Below are positions 14,331 through 24,478 of a stretch of DNA of 64,000 nucleotides, piece by piece; the first letter of the stretch is position 1; the number at the start of each line of letters is the position of its first letter. A program made the position numbers and the translations under genes. Where the stretch lies: NCBI RefSeq assembly GCF_001039355.2, contig NW_019775891.1, positions 694,534 to 758,533 on the forward strand, read 5' to 3'. This DNA is from Lingula anatina. Its lineage: Eukaryota; Brachiopoda; Lingulata; Lingulida; Lingulidae. Below the pieces are notes generated by a model. The model ran no database searches, had not been told where the DNA came from, and saw only the letters and a program-made list of their open reading frames with translations.

Positions 14331-17300
14331 TCACTGTCCTTTTGCCAAGTCCATGTAAGTTGCGCCAAAGCGCATATTCAGGTAGTCAAGAGCACCGATT
14401 GGTTCATATTTGTTGGAGCCATCCAGACACGTGATCATCACCTGATCGTCTGGCTGAGCAAAGAAAGCAATTGACTGTCGAGCTTTAGACAGTAACTCCT
14501 GGTCCTGTGGGAATAGCACCCTATGCTTCTGAAAGTGAAAGAGATAACGGTTTTAAATTTATAAGATATTCACAAAATTAAATTAGTAACATAATTTTTG
14601 ACAAAGATTTTTTCAAAGTTTGCTAAAAGCAATGTCAAATGCTGAAAAATAACTTAATTTTCATAATTTAAAAATTAAAAGAAATTTTTAAACAAAGTAA
14701 ACCACCTGCAACACAACTGAAATATATAAAACTGTATCATAATGTATGCAATGTAAAAATGTGTTTATACCAGTATATTTCTTTCATTGACATCCACACA
14801 AAATACCCCTGTAGCACTAAAATATGTAAACACACATGTACAGCAAGGCTTTCCCCAGAGAGCCGTCCAGCCATCATTTGGACTGCCACTGGCATCAAAA
14901 GAAGGCCTATATTTTCAAAGACAGCTTATGAAACATTGGAGAATGATAGTATATTTGTAGTTGGACTCCCTAGATATGAGTGACCAAATTACACATCAAC
15001 CTTTTGGACACCTTGTACCAGAAATCCTGGGGAAACCCTTGATACACAAGTATGTGCAGGCCCGTAGCCAGAAATTTCAAAAGGGGGGGTTCTGAAGAAG
15101 TGGAACTTTTTCCATAAAAACTTCATGTACCTAGATCAAACTTTACCCAGAGTGGACCTTTTCCCAGCAAAAGGGGTGGTTCTTTTGAACCCCACCCCCC
15201 ACGGCTACAGGCCTGATGTGCCTACGTCTAGTGAATACTTACAGCAGCTATGAGTCTGTCTGCAGCCCATCTCTGCATTAAATCTCCTATGTTAACAACT
15301 ATAGCACCAGGAATGTATGGAACTGGGGTGTAACGGCCGTCATGAGTTAGTACCTGGATATCAGGAAAAAATCAAGGAATTTTGTAGCAAATTGTGAGTA
15401 AAACCTCATATGGTTACTACTTATATTAATATAATTTATAACTCTGTAAATGTCACTACAGGAGTAGGTAGTTTAACTAGTATGTCAAATTTGAGAAGCA
15501 AATATACGGCCTAATATTGTATGCTTATTGGTGTAAAACTGGAAAGTAATTGACCAAATCTTTGACTACAAATTTCCAACTACAAAATCTGCTACACTGT
15601 TGATTTAGCTAATACACAAGAACTCCATACTTAAGGACTCTTGCTGAATGCAATCAGGTTAACAGACTAACATGCCTCCTCCTCGCTTTGAGTAGAATAC
15701 AGAAAAGCTGGTGATTATGTAAGTACATTGGAAACAAGAGGTGTGTTAGTCTGTTGATCTGATTGCATTTGGCAAGAGTCCTTGTGAAGTTAGTGCACAT
15801 TGGCTAGGTGAACAAAATTCATTATGAATGGTCCCTACAGGAAGCCACTCACCTCAAGACCTCCCATTTCTCTCTGGTACACCAGTGTTATGGACCCAAA
15901 GTCAGAATGTTCTCCACACCTCACTTGGTTTGCTTTTATTGAGGCAGCGCTAGGCACACCTAAGTGTAAGGGGATGTAGAACAAATAGAAAACTAAATTA
16001 CTAAGATTGAGTATAACAAAATGCTTACCACTGTGTAGCTGGTGTATTCGAATACAATGATGGCTATAGTAAAGTAGTAATTAAAATATAAATAAACCAA
16101 CTAAAAAAACTTCTTACAAAGTCATTGCTTAAAAATCTAAATAAATTTAAGAAATACAACAGTACAATACAAAAATCAAATTCCCTAAACTACGCTTGAG
16201 CAAGGGCTTAACAATAGATAATAAAATTACATGCAGTGAACATTGTGCACAAACTATTCTACAGCAGCCAAAACACATACAGGATCTGTTGCCATGGATT
16301 CCAAACAATCCCAGGACTGGGCAAAACAAAGCCAGAAAAATGCCAGACCTGCAAGTCAGTGGTGTTTCTTACCATCACTTTTTAATATCAAAATTATGTA
16401 TAAATCTCAATTGTGGAGCTTACATTTATCAATGAACTGAAGTTGCAGCCTCCACCCACCCTCAAGACCTTTCACTAAATAATGACCTGGATGGACTGGT
16501 CATCTAACTTATTGACATACAGCTCGAAATAGTCTCAAGTGCCTATTCTATTCTATCCTATTCTCTTCTTTTCTAATCCTCCTGGATAACTAAAAACATT
16601 CTCTCCCCACTGGTTATGTTTAGTGTATATAGTAGGTAGACTACCTGGATAATACATAGTTCTCAGTGTAGAGGCATTGCCATCCTTGCCCAGCAGCTGG
16701 TGAGTATTCACTAGATACTGTGGCTCCTAATATATTATAGAAATTAAAATAAAATTAACTACAAATCTTACAATAAGGACAATATGTGTTATGGCAATTT
16801 GCAAAGAACTGTTATTTTTCTGCTTTTCTAAAAGAAAAATTACCAAAAAGTTTCAGGGTCCGTAAATACTGAACATCAAGAATCAAGATAAATTATTCTA
16901 TCGATAATTGGACATATTATCAAAAAAATTTTCCACCTCTAAACAAAATCTGTGACCTTATCTTACAAAAAGCAGTAGTCTATAAAAAAAGACAAACACC
17001 CAAGTGTTAAAAATCACTAATTCTTACCAAGTCTAATCCATAGGCCATGGCTTCTAATATCCTCAGTGTTAATTGACTGGAAAGGTCCCAGAATTTTTCA
17101 AAAGTTGTCTTGAACTTTGGGAGCTCTTCATCAGGCCATGGCTAGAAACAAAACTTTGTTTTAATTAAATAAATAAGAAACTAATTTGGTCAAAGAAAGT
17201 AAAAATATGACATTTACCATTTTAAATAAATGTTTATATAAATGAATTACAAGAAATTCCACTGTTATCTACCACTATTATAATGCATTGATTTTTGCAC

Positions 17301-17668
17301 TACATGTATGTTAAAAACAAAGAAAGATTACATATTTAACAATGAGTATCTCAATAACATTATGGTAATAATCAGTTAAAAATATGCTAATACTATCAGT
17401 CTATGAACGGTATGCTTGTTTGTTAAATAAGAGATCAGCATATCAAATTACTGCCTTTATTTCATAACCTACTTTGTACTGACTTTTGGGAGTAAAATTG
17501 AACGACTCCTTAAGATCTGATGGCCTCTCTTCTGGATTTAAGCTAAAAATGCGAAAACACATTTAAGTATCAAATCTAACAAAATCAAATGACTTTAAGA
17601 CATTGCACATTCACAGACCAACCCTAATAATTTTGAATATATGTCTTAACTAATGCAAAGTAATTATA

Positions 17669-17719
<51 letters not shown>

Positions 17720-18765
17720 AAATACATTCAAGACAGTAGATTATGATTTCCTTACCCTTCTCTCTCCAGTTCCACATACCCATGGTTGCTGTCTTTGGCT
17801 TTCCTGTGCTTCACTTTTACTTCTGTAGGCAGTGCAAAAAATTCTTCTGATATCTTGAAAATATCTGCAACCTAAGCAAATAATTAGTATTAAGGCAATG
17901 TATCTATCTATTGGTGTCACAGCTGCTTGCTTTCATCAAAATAAAACACTTGAAACTCAAGGCTGAAATTGTGTCAACATAGATAAAAATCCTGAGACAC
18001 ATCATCTAAAGAGGAGCCTGAGAAGGAAATTTTAAATTGGCGTATTTACTGAGTGCAATATATTACAGGAAGATTGTGGAAAGGGGTCATTTTCTAATGA
18101 AAAAATCTACTGGCAATTATAGTCCACTAAATTCACACGTTCTAAAACAAATCTACAGATCTGCAGGAAATTTTACTGGCTGCAAGCATTGAAATGGAGG
18201 CTAGTGTAGCAGACTGATAAAACACAATATAATAAATTTTATTTCATGTCAAGTATAAATTAGATGTAAACATTAGCTCTACAGTTATTCACCAACTGGG
18301 TTATGACAAACATTTCTATAAATAATGCAGTATTTACACATGAGGTCTAGTAAGATAATAAAATGGGAAATTTTTCTACTAAATATACAAATTCACATGA
18401 AGTCTACTAAGATAGTAAATGAAAAATCTTTCTATGAAAAATATACAAATGCTGGCCCTAATTAATTGTGAAAAACAAACATTTCTACATTTCTCAGAGG
18501 TGTTATCCAAATAAGATGAAGGATAAATCTGCCGTTTTTCATTGAAAAAAGTGGGCTGGCTCGGTTTTCGTCCCCGTATCTTTCTTAGATTTTAATACAA
18601 TACCTCAGTTTCCGAAATTCCGTGGTTGACAACGTTGAAGAATCCAACCGTCTCGAAAGCATTGATAATTTGCTGCCCTGCTCGCTTCAGATTTTCTTCC
18701 TCGCGCACTTTGTTTATTGCACACCCTGAAAAGTCTATAAGTGGTATTTCAACACCAGACATCAT
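14331..18765 (-). CDS. Isopenicillin-N-synthase-like 2OG/Fe(II) oxygenase (complete allele)
   Basis: A soluble non-haem iron, 2-oxoglutarate-dependent oxygenase of the IPNS-like (DIOX_N plus 2OG-FeII_Oxy) family; the substrate is unknown. Exons in transcript order: 18765-18604, 17871-17756, 17542-17473, 17141-17028, 16726-16645, 15959-15853, 15353-15243 and 14528-14331. All have GT-AG borders and consistent phases and give 319 residues. Family marks are IPLIDFS near residue 6, NVVNHGI at the end of exon 1, NHGY, LRTMYYPG, the HSDFG iron triad part (exon 6), HRVLFP with the distal histidine (exon 8), and ARQSIAFF giving the R-x-S that binds 2-oxoglutarate. It lies head-to-head with the FKBPL-like gene. 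The start could be either of two adjacent ATGs. Confidence 0.93.
15057..15215. mobile_element. MITE with CAGGCCCGTAGCC ends (copy 1)
   Basis: The element begins CAGGCCCGTAGCC and ends GGCTACAGGCCTG, near-perfect terminal inverted repeats. It is flanked by a 5-bp direct repeat ATGTG (15052-15056 and 15216-15220), a target-site duplication. The body has G- and C-rich stretches that pair. The same family is at 61381-61549, and a partial copy follows the N at 19578. It lies in the last intron of the oxygenase gene. Confidence 0.9.
15633..15783. mobile_element. Palindromic MITE in oxygenase intron (allele A)
   Basis: AAGGACTCTTGCTGAATGC at 15633 pairs with the complement ending GCAAGAGTCCTT at 15783, with GCAATCAG inside both arms. 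It belongs to the same family as the core of 5370-5615, in opposite orientation. The other allele carries it at 20125-20267, with a short length difference in the left arm. Confidence 0.8.
17669..17721. repeat. (AAAT)n microsatellite, allele A
   Basis: Tetranucleotide run of about 13 units in an intron of the oxygenase. Allele B has a much shorter and interrupted run near 22181-22205, a clear allelic length difference. Confidence 0.85.
18204..18597. repeat. 394-bp insertion specific to allele A
   Basis: Allele A has this segment between GAGGCTA and CAATACCTC, while allele B (around 22713) runs straight from one to the other. It begins six bases into intron 1 of the oxygenase (minus strand). 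It contains two copies of an approximately 60-bp unit (TCACATGAAGTCTACTAAGA and a diverged copy). A TA dinucleotide flanks both ends, which may be a target duplication or coincidence. Confidence 0.7.
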
Positions 18766-19500
18766 GTACCAATAGTCAGAACTACTTCACCTACGAATGA
18801 CCGATGCATGTGTTTTGCTTGGCGATGATAATGCACCTTACTATATTTTAATTATTATTGTGGACAGCCGATGGCGCCACTGATCACTTTATTCTAACAG
18901 ATGGCATGAAAGCCATGCGTTAGGGCATCGTGTTTAACGTCAGATAAGGAATGAAATGTAATACTTTTGGAAAGGAAAAGTTTTTTTGCACCACCCTTTA
19001 AGTTAAGTAACGTTTTTTTTTTTTTGTTGTTCTTTTTAATCTTAGGGCTCTTCGTGGTTTAAAGCATCGGTAGCCAGTTGCTTCCTTTCGTAATATCTTC
19101 GAAACAGAAACTAATGGTTGCAGAACCGGCAGAACTTACAAGTAAAAATGTAGGTTTACATGTATTTTCATTTGTTGAATTTGCATGGGGATTTGTAGAT
19201 AATAAGAAAACTAATAAGATAATTTTATTGTTAAGTAAATATTCTCGGTCACCTAGTAGCAGTAAAAAAATAATATAAATCAATAGTGAAATTAATCAAG
19301 TTTGAAATTAGGATTAAGAACTTCCTCTATTTGATTCACTTATAATCTTTAATTTAATGGTGTATTTACAGCTGTGCATGGCTTTGATATTTATTTTGAT
19401 CTTCTTCCAGGATATATGGCACTGCATGTTGAGCTTATATGAAAATAAACGGTTGCTGAGCACCTCAAAAAGAGACAAGACTTGTTAAGTTAATTCTGAA
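18766..19500. promoter_or_regulatory. Shared divergent promoter region, oxygenase/FKBPL-like (allele A)
   Basis: About 735 bp separate the two divergent start codons. The equivalent interval in allele B is 22882-23593. Much of it is conserved between alleles, for example GATGGCGCCACTGATCACTT near 18871. A head-to-head pair at this distance suggests a bidirectional promoter; this is inference from layout, and no TATA box is placed. Confidence 0.45.
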
Positions 19501-19577
19501 ATGGAAAATTCTAACAATGGCACTCCACAACTAGCGGACCCATGGGTCTCACCAGACAGGTCAATCTGTAAACAGCT
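19501..19577 (+). CDS. FKBPL: FKBPL-like gene, 5' fragment (allele A)
   Basis: The first 25 codons are identical at protein level to the N-terminus of the complete copy at 23594. The frame then meets an N at 19578 and unrelated MITE sequence. Its truncation is best explained by the contig end, not by a biological pseudogene. Confidence 0.8.
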
Positions 19578-19578
19578 N
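19578..19578. other. Single N: assembly join
   Basis: Left of this base is the FKBPL-like coding start; right of it is the interior of the CAGGCCCGTAGCC element, corresponding to position 15106. The two sides are not contiguous in the other allele. Confidence 0.9.
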
Positions 19579-19723
19579 TTTTTCCCTAAAAACTTCATGT
19601 TCCTTAACAAACTTTTCCCCGAGTGGGCCTTTTCCCCCCAAAAAGGGGGGTTTTTTTTAACCCCCCCCCCCCCCCCCCCCCACGGCTACAGGCCTGATGT
19701 GCCTACGTCTAGTGAATACTTAC

Positions 19724-22700
19724 AGCAGCTATGAGTCTGTCTGCAGCCCATCTCTGCATTAAATCTCCTATGTTAACAACTATAGCACCAGGAATGTATG
19801 GAACTGGGGTGTAACGGCCGTCATGAGTTAGTACCTGGATATCAGGAAAAAATCAAGGAATTTTGTAGCAAATTGTGAGTAAAACCTCATATGGTTACTA
19901 CTTATATTAATATAATTTATAACTCTGTAAATGTCACTACAGGAGTAGGTAGTTTAACTAGTATGTCAAATTTGAGAAGCAAATATACGGCCTTATATTG
20001 TATGCTTATTGGTGTAAAACTGGAAAGTAATTGACCAAATCTTTGACTACAAATTTCCAACTACAAAAAAGCACACATATCTGCTACACTGTTGATTTAG
20101 CTAATACACAAGAACTCCATACTTAAGGACTCTTGCTGAATGCAATCAGGTTAACATGCCTCCTCCTCGCTTTGAGTAGAATACAGAAAAGCTGGTGATT
20201 ATGTAAGTACATTGGAAACAAGAGGTGTGTTAGTCTGTTGATCTGATTGCATTTGGCAAGAGTCCTTGTGAAGTTAGTGCACATTGGCTAGGTGAACAAA
20301 ATTCATTACAAATGGTCCCTACAGGAAGCCACTCACCTCAAGACCTCCCATTTCTCTCTGGTACACCAGTGTTATGGACCCAAAGTCAGAATGTTCTCCA
20401 CACCTCACTTGGTTTGCTTTTATTGAGGCAGCGCTAGGCACACCTAAGTGTAAGGGGATGTAGAACAAATAGAAAACTAAATTACTAAGATTGAGTATAA
20501 CAAAATGCTTACCACTGTGTAGCTGGTGTATTCGAATACAATGATGGCTATAGTAAAGTAGTAATTAAAATATAAATAAACCAACTAAAAAAACTTCTTA
20601 CAAAGTCAATGCTTAAAAATCTAAATAAATTTAAGAAATACAGCAGTACAATACAAAAATCAAACTCCCTAAACTACGCTTGAGCAAGGGCTTAACAATA
20701 GATATTAATAAAATAACATGCAGTGAACATTGTGCACAAACTATTATACAGCAGCCAAATCACATACAGGATCTTTTGCCATGGATTCCAAACAATCCCA
20801 GGACTGGGCAAAACAAAGCCAGAAATATGCCAGACCTGCAAGTCGGTTGCATTTCTAACCATCACTGGTTAATATTAAAATTATGTATAAATCCCAATTG
20901 TGGAACTTGCATTTAGCAACGAACTGAAGTTGCAGCCTCCACCCACCCTCAACCCAAGACCTTTCACTAAATAATGGCCTGGATGGACTGGCCATCTGAT
21001 TTACTGACACACAGCTAGCAAAAGTCTTGAGTGCCTATTCTATTTTATCCTTCTATTCTAATCCTCTTAGATGATTAAAAACATTCACTCTTCAATGGCT
21101 TTGTTCAGTGTATACAGTAGGTAGTCTACCTGGATAATACATTGTTCTCAGTGTAGAGGCATTGCCATCCTTGCCCAGCAGCTGGTGAGTATTCACTAGA
21201 TACTGTGGCTCCTAACATATTATAGAAATGAAAATAAAATTAACTACAAATCTTACAATAAGGACAATTTGTGTTATGGCAATTTGCAAAGTACTGTTAT
21301 TTTTCTGCTTAGAAGAAAAATCACAAAAAAGTTCCAGTGTCCATAAATACTAAACATCAAAAATCAAGTTAAATTATTCTATGGATAATCAAATATATTA
21401 TCAAAAATTTTTTTCCACTTCTGAACACAATCTGTAACCTTATCTTACGAAAAGTAGTAGTGTATAAAAAATTGCAAACACCCAAGTGTTAAAAAGCCAG
21501 TAGTTCTGACCAAGTCTAATCCATAGGCCATGGCTTCTAATATCCTCAATGTTAATTGACTGGAAAGGTCCCAGAATTTCTCAAAAGTTGTCTTAAATTT
21601 TGGAAGCTCTTCATCAGGCCATGGCTAGAAACAAAAGTTTGTTTTAATTAAATAAATAAGAAACTGATTTGGTCAATAAAAGTAAAAATATGACATTTTC
21701 CAATTTATAAAATGTTTATTTATATAAATGAATTACAACAAACTCCACTGTTATCTATCACTATTAAACTGCATTGAGTTTGGCACTACATGTATGTTAA
21801 AAACAAAGAAAGATTACATATTTTTAAATAAATAATATTTTTAAAATAATGTGTATCTCAATAATATTATGGTAATAATCAGTTAAAAATATACTAATAT
21901 TATCATTCTATGAATGGTATGCTTTTTTGTTTAATAAAAGATCAGCTAATCAAATTACTGCCTTTATTTCATAACCTACTTTGTACTGACTTTTGGGAGT
22001 AAAATTGAACGACTCCTTAAGATCTGATGGCCTCTCTTCTGGATTTAAGCTAAAAATATGAAAACATATTTAAGTATCAAAACTAACAAAATCAAATGAC
22101 TTTAAGACATTATACATTCACAGACAACGTACCCTAATAAATTTGAATATATGTCTTAACTATTGCGAAGTAATTATATCAATAAATAATAAATAATTAA
22201 ATAAACATTCAAAAAAGTAGATTATGATTTCCTTACCCTTCTCTCTCCAGTTCCACATACCCATGGTTGCTGTCTTTGGCTTTTCTGTGCTTCACTTTTA
22301 CTTCTGTAGGCAATGCAAAAAATTCTTCTGATATCTTGAAAATATCTGCAACCTAAGCAAATTATTACTATTAAGGCAATGTATTTATCTCTTGGTGTCA
22401 CAGCTGCTCGCTTTCTCTTATCTATCAAAATATAAAACACTTGAAGCTCAAGGCTGAAATTGTGTCAACATAGATAAAAATCCCCAGACACATCATCAGA
22501 AGAGGAGCCTGAGAAGGAAACTGGTTGGAATTAAGGGAACCTTTTAAATTGGTGTATTTACTGAGTGCAATATATTACAGGAAGATTTTGGAAAGGGGTA
22601 ATTTTTATGAAAAAATCTACTGGCCATTATTGTCCACTAAATTCACATGTTCTAAAACAAATCTACTGATCTGCAGGAAATTATATTGGTGGCAGGCGTT

Positions 22701-22881
22701 GAAATGCAGGCTACAATACCTCAATTTCCGAAATTCCGTGGTTGACAACGTTGAAGAATCCAACTGTCTCGAAAGCATTGATAATTTGCTGCCCTGCTTG
22801 TTTCAGATTTTCTTCCTCGCGCACTTTGTTTATTGCGCACCCTGAAAAGTCTATAAGTGGTATTTCAACACCAGACATCAT
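19724..22881 (-). CDS. IPNS-like 2OG/Fe(II) oxygenase, allele B, lacking last exon
   Basis: Same gene as 14331-18765. Exons in transcript order: 22881-22720, 22352-22237, 22049-21980, 21624-21511, 21211-21130, 20443-20337 and 19834-19724. Exon lengths equal those of allele A and all frames are open. The eighth exon, with the third iron histidine and the R-x-S motif, is missing because the block begins after it. I note an Arg/Gln difference in exon 1 (LKRAGQQ versus LKQAGQQ). Exon 4 has a GTCAG rather than GTAAG donor. As it stands it could not encode an active enzyme, but this is very likely an assembly effect. Confidence 0.85.
20125..20267. mobile_element. Palindromic MITE, allele B copy
   Basis: Allelic counterpart of 15633-15783, with an 8-base shorter left inner arm (GTTAACATGCC against GTTAACAGACTAACATGCC). 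Confidence 0.75.
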
Positions 22882-23593
22882 GTACCATAAGTCAGAACTA
22901 CATCACCTACGAATGACCGATGCATGTGTTTTGCACGGCGATGATAATGCACCTTACTTTACTTTAATTATTATTGTGGACGGCCGATGGCGCCACTGAT
23001 CACTTTATTCTAACAGGTGGCATGAAAGCCATGTGTTAGGGCATCGTGTTTAACGTCAGATAAGGAATGAAATGCAATGCTTTTGGAAAGGAAAAAATTT
23101 TACACCACCCTTTAAGTTAAGTAACGTTAATTTTTTTTATCTAAGGGCTCTTCGTGGTTGAAAACATCGGTAGCCAGTTGCTTCCTTTCGTAACATCTTC
23201 GAAACAGAAACTAATGGTTGCAGAACCGGCAGAACTCACAAGTGAAAATGTAGGTTTACGAGTATTTTTATTTGTTGAATTTGCATGAGGATTTGTAGAT
23301 CATAAGAAGACTAATAAAATAATTTTTTGTTAAGTAAATATTGTCAGTCAGCTAGTAGCAGTTAGAAAAATAATATAAATCAATAGTGAAATTAATCAAG
23401 TTTGAAATTAGAACTTCCTCTATTTGATTCACATATAATCTTTAATTTAATGTTGTATTTGTAGTTTTTCCTGGCTTTGATGTTTATTTTGATCTTCTTC
23501 CAGGATATATGGCACTGCATCTTGAGCTTATATAGAAAGAAACGGTTGCTGAGCCCCTCAAAAAGAGACCAGACTTGTTGAGTTAATTCTGAA

Positions 23594-24478
23594 ATGGAAA
23601 ATTCTAACAATGGCACTCCACAACTAGCGGACCCATGGGTCTCACCAGACAGGTCAATCTGTAAACAGATAACCCACCCGGGGGAAGGGTTGTACACACC
23701 AAATGAGGGCTCTATTGTGACAGTCTGTATCAAAAGTGTGCACATTCCTCAGGATGTTGCTGCTGGTCAACTATACCAGTATGACTGTGGGAATATTGAG
23801 ATTACCCTTGGGTTCCCAGACACTTGGTGCAACGAGAACATAGAAAAATGCATTGAGAGTATGAAACCAGGGGAGGTGTGCGAGGTTTGTTTCTCAAGAG
23901 ATCATAAGACCTGGGATGAATTTAAAGATGATGAAGCTAGTAAAGTTGTCCTCCGTGTTACCTTGAAAAGTGTCCAGAGATGCACAGATTTGTGGGAGAG
24001 AGAGCCGGAACTAATTTTACAGATGGCACAAAAATGCAAAGACAATGGATCAAGACTGTTTAAAGAAGGCAACCTGGAGTATGCTTCTAAACACTACAGT
24101 AAAGCTTTGAAATATCTCATAATTTTAAGAGGGTGGGATGTAAGCCCCGAGTTAAATGAAAAGATACGAAGTTTGTCTGCTGTGTGTTATACCAATATAT
24201 CTCTTTGTTTGCTGAGGAATGGCTCATATGAAAATGTAGTGAGAAGTTGTGATAAAGCTTTAGAAATTAACCCCCAGGATGTTAAAGCTCTCTTTAGGAG
24301 AGCTAAAGCAAATACAGAACTGAAAAACTACGATGATGCCAAGATGGACTTGGCAAAGGCTGAGGCAAAAGAGCCAGGCAATCCTGATGTAAAGAACCTG
24401 AAAAAAATTGTTGAAGAACGTTTGAAAAATTCAGAAAGTACCATAGCTGCAGGGATGCGAAAAATGTTCGGTAGTTGA
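23594..24478 (+). CDS. FKBPL: FKBPL-like immunophilin/TPR co-chaperone
   Basis: Intronless coding region of 294 residues. The N-terminal half (about residues 25-140) is a diverged FKBP-type fold (GSIVTVCIKSV, YQYDCGNIEITLG, KPGEVCEVCFSRD) that lacks the usual aromatic active-site pattern, so prolyl isomerase activity is doubtful. The C-terminal half (about 150-285) has three TPR units, including AQKCKDNGSRLFKEGN, YASKHYSKALKY, CYTNISLCLLRNG, CDKALEINPQDVKALFRRA and ELKNYDDAKMDLAKA, the arrangement that docks HSP90 C-termini. In vertebrates FKBPL works with HSP90 on steroid receptors and p21. An AATAAA overlaps the region just after the stop (24480). It is head-to-head with the oxygenase. Confidence 0.88.
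   Translation: MENSNNGTPQLADPWVSPDRSICKQITHPGEGLYTPNEGSIVTVCIKSVHIPQDVAAGQLYQYDCGNIEITLGFPDTWCNENIEKCIESMKPGEVCEVCFSRDHKTWDEFKDDEASKVVLRVTLKSVQRCTDLWEREPELILQMAQKCKDNGSRLFKEGNLEYASKHYSKALKYLIILRGWDVSPELNEKIRSLSAVCYTNISLCLLRNGSYENVVRSCDKALEINPQDVKALFRRAKANTELKNYDDAKMDLAKAEAKEPGNPDVKNLKKIVEERLKNSESTIAAGMRKMFGS

Larger units (their letters stand above)
15106..19577. other. Haplotype block A (allelic to 19579-23668)
   Basis: This stretch matches 19579-23668 in order and orientation, including introns, with substitutions and indels. It ends at a single N, at the 25th codon of the FKBPL-like gene, while block B starts inside the 15057-15215 MITE. The overlapping ends and single-N join fit two alleles of one locus placed in tandem by a scaffolder. 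A real tandem duplication is less likely. Confidence 0.8.
19579..23668. other. Haplotype block B (allelic to 15106-19577)
   Basis: Repeats block A with single-base changes, small indels and the absence of the 394-bp insertion. It starts inside a MITE and continues into the complete FKBPL-like gene, so unlike block A it is joined to the following sequence. Confidence 0.8.

Noticed and set aside
16196-16440. 79-residue open frame (starting MSKGLTIDNKITCSEHC), also open in the other allele at 20680-20916
   Set aside because: It lies in an intron of the oxygenase on the opposite strand, changes many residues between alleles, and has no domain. Openness in two alleles is weak evidence, so I regard it as chance or repeat-derived.
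19501-19734. Open frame running across the N at 19578
   Set aside because: It fuses the FKBPL start to MITE sequence through an artificial join, giving a proline-rich tail from a C homopolymer.
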